A DNA stretch of 64,000 bases from Andalucia godoyi. Lineage: Eukaryota > Discoba > Jakobea > Jakobida > Andaluciidae. Under the pieces are notes generated by a model, which was not told the origin of the DNA, did no database searches, and worked only from the letters and a program-made list of their open reading frames with translations. The translations under genes were made by a program, and so were the position numbers. Shown here piece by piece: positions 59,877 through 64,000 of the stretch (position 1 is its first letter; each line of letters starts with the position of its first letter). The DNA lies in NCBI GenBank assembly GCA_009859145.1, contig VRVR01000005.1:310001-374000 (forward strand). Reading direction: 5' to 3'.

Positions 59877-62558
59877 CTAAACGGAAGTTGAAGAGGGATT
59901 TGGCTTGGGTGGAGGCGGATGCGCAGCATTGGAATGCGTCAGGTTTTCAAACACCTCCTCGAGAGACGTCTTGGAGATACCCCAGTCACTGATGCCGAGG
60001 CTGGAAGTCACCGCATCAAATTTGCGGAATACATCGGCGAGACGGATGGCTCCGTAGGGAATGGAGAAGTGCGATGTCCCGTTCAGGGAATCAACCAACC
60101 TTGCGCCTGCAAAGGAGCTGAGGACGAACTGGCGCAGACGCGGTTCGTTAACCGAAGCATTCGAGACAGTGGTGGCCAATCGGTACCCTTCGCCATACGT
60201 TGTTTTCAAGTGTTCCGCATGACCAATTGCAACAAGCTTGCCGTGGTTCATGATGGCGATACGATCTGAAAGTGCATCGGCCTCTTCCATGGAATGGGTC
60301 GTTAAAACCAGGGCTCGACCGGGTTTGGCTGCCTGAATCACGTCCCACAATTCTCGACGCGAGTGCGGATCCAGCCCGGTAGTCGGTTCATCCAGAAACA
60401 CAATCTTTGGATCTCCAATGAGCGACATTGCAACCGACAAGCGACGCCGCATTCCTCCCGAGTAACCACTGGTGTGGACATTCGCAAAGTCGGAAAGATT
60501 GACCTTTTTGAGCAAATCGTCCACTCCTTCAAACAGTTTCTTGCCCTTCAGTCCCTTGAGACGTCCGTAAAAGATCAGGTGTTCTCGTCCCGTCTGGTTC
60601 GGCCACAAAATGTCAAACTGCGGGCAGACTCCCATGAACGAATAGATGGTTTCCATCTCTGTTGCTACATCGTATCCACCGAGGTAGGCTTCTCCAGAGG
60701 TGATCGTATGGAGACCGCAAAGCATGGAAATCAAGGTAGTCTTTCCAGCTCCGTTGTGTCCAAGCATGCCTAGCAAGCTGTTCTCAGGGATCGCAAGCGA
60801 AACATTATCAACCGCAGTAATGTCGCGGACGTCCGTCACAAAGCGCTTCACGATGTTGTGCACAACAATTCCACGGAATTCTTCGTTGACATTGGAAGTC
60901 GAGGAGCGTGTCCCTCCACTGCCAGTGCTAGAAACCGACTTTCTTGGGGACTGCATCTCAACCTCCCCAGCACCACCCGCGGCCGTTCGATTGGAATCAG
61001 CAGCCGCAGAAGTGCCTACTACCCCGGCAGCCTTCATCTGCGAAATGATGCGATCCACTCTGCGACGCTCCTGAAGAACATCTGCCGATGCAGCTTCCTT
61101 TTCACCCTTTGTGACTGCAGCTGCCGACTCCTTTTCAAGTTTCAGCGCACGGGCACGGGAGCCAATGTTGAGACGGATTGCAATGGACGGCCAGAATTCA
61201 ATCAAGAAAAACAATACGTACATGACGACTGCCTCTCCGATGAGCATGCCATACACATCATACAACAAGTTTCCGTCCGAGTTTGCGTTCGAAAACGTCA
61301 AACCAGGCAGCGGATTCGAGGAAGCCAGAGAGAGGTACAGCAGCCCACGGTTCACTGCAAACGTCGGGATGATGGACGGAAGTGTGAGGGACGCCGTCGA
61401 GGTTCCTGGCTCATCCATCAACTGCGAGTTCGTCACTTCGGCAGCGATGCCGGCAATAATAATGTAGAAATACAAGGTGATGGTGGACGATTGCGTCGTC
61501 TTGAACATGGTAGTCGCAAGCAGGGACATTGCAATAACCGTGAAGCCCCATATGATGAACAGGATGATGTACAGCCCGATTTCATTCATGGTGAAGAACC
61601 GCAGCTGGAAAACATTTCCGAACACGACTAACACAATCATCGAGCAGAGGTAGAGAGCCCAATCAAACGCATACTGCACCCACCAATAAACCGACTCACG
61701 AAGACCCATCATGCGCATCATGTTTTTCAGCTTGTACTGCTTCTCAAAAACGACTGCATCTACAAACACGGGCATCAGAAGATGCAAAATCCACGTAATG
61801 TAGATCGTCTGCATGAACACCGCAAAGTCAAAATACGTCTCAAAGGACTTTGACGGCAATCGTTGATACTGGACTACATATTGTGCAGTTCGTGAAAGTC
61901 GGGCTGCAGAGACCTGCACAAACGACCGCATAGCGGAGAACAGCGGTCCCGGAAGGTCCTGGAACTCACTGCCGTCTTCTCTGTCGTCTTCCTGCAGCGA
62001 CGCATTGTAGTAGATGGTCATGCGCAGACTCGACGAAGCGTTCAGCCCTTCCAAAATGAAGGCAGAAGGAACATTGGTTCCTTCTCCGTACTGCGAATAC
62101 AGGAACTGGTCAATCGCGGTCTTGTCTGCAAATTGCTGAAACGGAGGGTAGTTTGGAGCCTGCTGCCCACCAAATCCAAGAAAGACGTTGTTTGAAGTGT
62201 ACAGGTCCAAAAACGACGAAAGGGACGTCGCGTTGGATCCAGACACGAAGGTATACGGAAACGTTTGTCCGCTCCCACCCTTTCTCGGCTGCATGTTAAT
62301 CACACCTGGCAACGGCGAAGGAGAAGGGCGGTCAGCAGTTGAAGTTTGTGAAAGAGATTTTGACAGAAGAGAAACCAGTGCCAGAATCAGCAACAGGAAC
62401 ATTGGGAAACAGACTTGGCAGCAGTTGGTCTTTTTCTGACGACGCTGCAAAATCCCTTGCTTTCGAAACAGCGCATTAAACTGGGAAGCTGTTGAGGTCC
62501 TTGCACCTTTCAGTCTAGTCTGTTCTTGCTGCATAGTTTGAGGAGAAACTTTGTTCAT
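59877..62558 (-). CDS. ABCA-subfamily half transporter
   Basis: 893 residues: one transmembrane domain then one nucleotide-binding domain. TM1 is near the N-terminus (VCFPMFLLLILALVSLLSK), followed by a ~170-residue extracytosolic loop and a bundle of hydrophobic helices (ITWILHLLMPVFVDAVVF, FDWALYLCSMIVLVVFGNVF, LYIILFIIWGFTVIAMSLLA). The NBD has Walker A GHNGAGKTTLIS near residue 604, Q-loop MGVCPQFDILWP, signature YSGGMRRRLSVAMSL near 701, Walker B KIVFLDEPTTGLDP near 721 and H-loop LTTHSMEEAD. The NMMRMMGLRESVYW segment before the TM bundle is typical of ABCA. Such half-size ABCA proteins occur in plants and protists and probably move lipids as dimers. Confidence 0.93.
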   Translation of the reverse strand: MNKVSPQTMQQEQTRLKGARTSTASQFNALFRKQGILQRRQKKTNCCQVCFPMFLLLILALVSLLSKSLSQTSTADRPSPSPLPGVINMQPRKGGSGQTFPYTFVSGSNATSLSSFLDLYTSNNVFLGFGGQQAPNYPPFQQFADKTAIDQFLYSQYGEGTNVPSAFILEGLNASSSLRMTIYYNASLQEDDREDGSEFQDLPGPLFSAMRSFVQVSAARLSRTAQYVVQYQRLPSKSFETYFDFAVFMQTIYITWILHLLMPVFVDAVVFEKQYKLKNMMRMMGLRESVYWWVQYAFDWALYLCSMIVLVVFGNVFQLRFFTMNEIGLYIILFIIWGFTVIAMSLLATTMFKTTQSSTITLYFYIIIAGIAAEVTNSQLMDEPGTSTASLTLPSIIPTFAVNRGLLYLSLASSNPLPGLTFSNANSDGNLLYDVYGMLIGEAVVMYVLFFLIEFWPSIAIRLNIGSRARALKLEKESAAAVTKGEKEAASADVLQERRRVDRIISQMKAAGVVGTSAAADSNRTAAGGAGEVEMQSPRKSVSSTGSGGTRSSTSNVNEEFRGIVVHNIVKRFVTDVRDITAVDNVSLAIPENSLLGMLGHNGAGKTTLISMLCGLHTITSGEAYLGGYDVATEMETIYSFMGVCPQFDILWPNQTGREHLIFYGRLKGLKGKKLFEGVDDLLKKVNLSDFANVHTSGYSGGMRRRLSVAMSLIGDPKIVFLDEPTTGLDPHSRRELWDVIQAAKPGRALVLTTHSMEEADALSDRIAIMNHGKLVAIGHAEHLKTTYGEGYRLATTVSNASVNEPRLRQFVLSSFAGARLVDSLNGTSHFSIPYGAIRLADVFRKFDAVTSSLGISDWGISKTSLEEVFENLTHSNAAHPPPPKPNPSSTSV

Positions 62559-63385
62559 CTACTGATCAGCCCCAAACAACAACACGAACCGGAAAAAAGA
62601 AACCCCAATAATTTTTGGCACTTCACACAATGACTCTTTTGAGACGAAAGAGGAGGAATAAATGGAACACGACAACGACAACAACACAACGAAGAAGAAG
62701 AAGAAGAAGAAGAAGAAGAAGAGCACAGAGCGAACAATGCAAGAAAAACTTGATTTTCGTTTTGAGCTCATCATGCTGATCCTTTTTTGTGTTGGTACGC
62801 GCGCATGCGAGTTCCGAATGTCCTAGTGGAAATGCCGTGCTTGCCGCACAAATAGCAGAATCTTCCGATTTTCCCGATCGGCAAAACAACGCGAATTCCC
62901 AAAGCCAGCAGATCGGTTCCGCCTCGGGCATTTCAACGTCCATCCCGACATCCCTTTTTGGTCACATCGTGCCATTTTGCATCATGCGGCAAAAAAGAAA
63001 AGAAAAGGAAAAAAGAAAAAAGTCTCTCTGCCAACGCCCAAAGGACGAACTTGCCTCGGCAAACGCAAGTCGTTTGGTGCGCGAATCCAAAACTCCAAAG
63101 AAGCCACTGACGAAGATTGACACATAGCACGAGCCGTGAAGATTCGTTGCATTTTTCTGGTCTCTCTGAATGTTGGACGTCGGATGTTTGGAGGTGGTGA
63201 TGATGTTATTCGATATCATGGAATGTTTTTTTAAAAAAATAAAACTACTCTGCTCTTTCCTTGTTAGTTTCTCAAAAAAAAAAGTCGCTCACGTTATCGG
63301 TAAAATGGGAGTCAAATTTTCACCTTTTTCTTCTATCTTTGATTTCCATTCACATGCTGTCCTCTCTCCCCGTCTTTCGTTTCAG
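62559..63385. other. Divergent intergenic region with GAA repeat
   Basis: 827 bp between the ABCA start (minus) and the first recognisable exon of the right-edge gene (plus). (GAA)n at 62691-62721. Open frames of 100-112 codons exist on both strands around 62790-63130 but none combines an ATG with recognisable sequence. It may contain the 5' exon of the next gene. Confidence 0.4.
62691..62721. repeat. (GAA)n trinucleotide repeat
   Basis: About ten units in noncoding sequence ~135 bp upstream of the ABCA start codon. Confidence 0.9.
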
Positions 63386-64000
63386 TGAAAAGACACGCAG
63401 GAGGGCGAACTGCCGTAAAACAAAATCGATACATATTTGATGCAAACTCGGAATCTGGACTTTCTCTTCTCTTGAATCTGAGGGCTCAGCCGCTTCTCGC
63501 CGACGTTTCGGGATTCAGTTTTCTTAAAATTAAGCTACATGTATGCATACGTACATATTGATTTGTTTGTGTCGTTTCCTTCTTGTTTGTTTATTTAGCC
63601 CGTGCCAAGCTTTTACGCTCTTTTTTAATTTTGGTTGGTGCTGTACTCGAGTATGCCGGGATGATTGAAAAAAAACCTTGGACGAGCGATGTTGCAGGGC
63701 TTTTCAAACAGTATGTCTCCCCTTTCCCCTCTCCCTCACACATATGCACGGACGCATGAATGATGAGATGTTGCGTCTGCTTCATCATCATCATCATCAT
63801 CATCATCATGGTTATCAATGCGCCTCCTCGTTTGAAACACCAACTATTCTCATCTCATTCTGCATTTGCTGTTGTGTTTTTCTTGTTCTACAGAGTATTA
63901 AACAACAAAGGAAAGAGCCAAGGACGATCCATCACGTATGCTCTCGTGGAGTTGCAGGACCCTATCGATTGCCATGGCTTTCGTATGTCTTTCCCTTTTC
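63386..64000 (+). CDS. Partial multi-exon gene of unknown function, running off the right edge
   Basis: At least three exons. One starts at 63386 after CTTTCGTTTCAG (KRHAGGRTAVKQNRYIF, DANSESGLSLLLNLRAQPLL). One is 63599-63710 (ARAKLLRSFLILVGAVLEYA, MIEKKPWTSDVAGLFKQ), and one is 63894-63982 (VLNNKGKSQGRSITYALVEL, QDPIDCHGF), followed by another GTATGT donor. The last two join cleanly in phase 2. The donor ending the first is unresolved: a phase-1 donor is needed, and the GTATGC at 63541 would be phase 0. The 5' exon with the start codon is not identified. The family is not recognised. A (CAT)n tract lies in the last complete intron (63778-63809). Confidence 0.5.
63778..63809. repeat. (CAT)n trinucleotide repeat
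   Basis: About ten units inside an intron of the right-edge gene. Confidence 0.9.

Noticed and set aside
62623-63127. 100-112-codon ORFs on both strands upstream of ABCA
   Set aside because: The plus-strand frame lacks a suitable ATG; the minus-strand frame runs into the GAA repeat as poly-Leu. Neither resembles a known protein.

Overview
The window is nuclear DNA of a unicellular, flagellated eukaryote with a compact genome. About 30 protein genes lie on both strands, roughly one per 2 kb, mostly single-exon. The introns I can place with confidence are short (111-239 bp), nearly always start with GTATGT/GTATGC/GTATG, and are easily recognised. TAA, TGA and TAG all act as stops, so the code looks standard. 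Microsatellites are frequent. Flagellar and centrosomal genes (an ASH/DLEC1-type protein, tubulin deglutamylase CCP5, an EVG1/UPF0193 protein, a NIMA-type kinase, SF-assemblin) point to a ciliated cell. SF-assemblin and a TOM1/THH1-type 7TM protein argue for a non-metazoan protist; I cannot fix the lineage further. All starts given are the first well-placed ATG.

Layout. 0.4-14 kb, minus strand: a Sec7-type ARF GEF, the GID/CTLH subunit ARMC8 (three exons) and a 1653-residue ASH-domain ciliary protein. 14-24 kb: an SH3/coiled-coil protein, an ATP-grasp enzyme with an apparent frameshift, a 59-residue protein, a DUF829/TMEM53 hydrolase, a three-exon gene of unknown function, and CCP5. 24-33 kb: Nup50, EVG1/UPF0193, a NEK kinase, a Siw14-like phosphatase lacking its catalytic arginine, the cohesin acetyltransferase ESCO, and an unknown protein. 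33-45 kb: a large propeller/solenoid protein with a C-terminal zinc-like motif, a divergent pair of paralogous membrane proteins, a TPR-thioredoxin protein and a 7TM protein. 46-54 kb: Get3, a Neo1/ATP9-type P4-ATPase and ATG13. 55-64 kb: an unknown gene, SF-assemblin, a TFIIIA-like zinc-finger protein, a half-size ABCA transporter, and a gene running off the right edge.

Together the genes cover membrane traffic and lipid asymmetry (Sec7, P4-ATPase, ABCA, possibly the solenoid protein), protein targeting and turnover (Get3, ARMC8, ATG13), nuclear functions (Nup50, ESCO, TFIIIA-like) and the flagellum.

The most unusual signals are: (1) a ~165-bp sequence present twice, in two head-to-head intergenic regions, whose similarity stops about 25 bp past a TATA-like motif, as expected of a shared promoter rather than a transposon; (2) the divergent pair of membrane proteins with a shared N-terminal ectodomain I do not recognise; (3) the degenerate phosphatase; (4) (TG)n tracts in the same sense orientation near several start codons; (5) a perfect 12-bp hairpin with a GCAA loop near the left edge. 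No bacterial-type operon, CRISPR array, rRNA, tRNA or intact transposon was seen.
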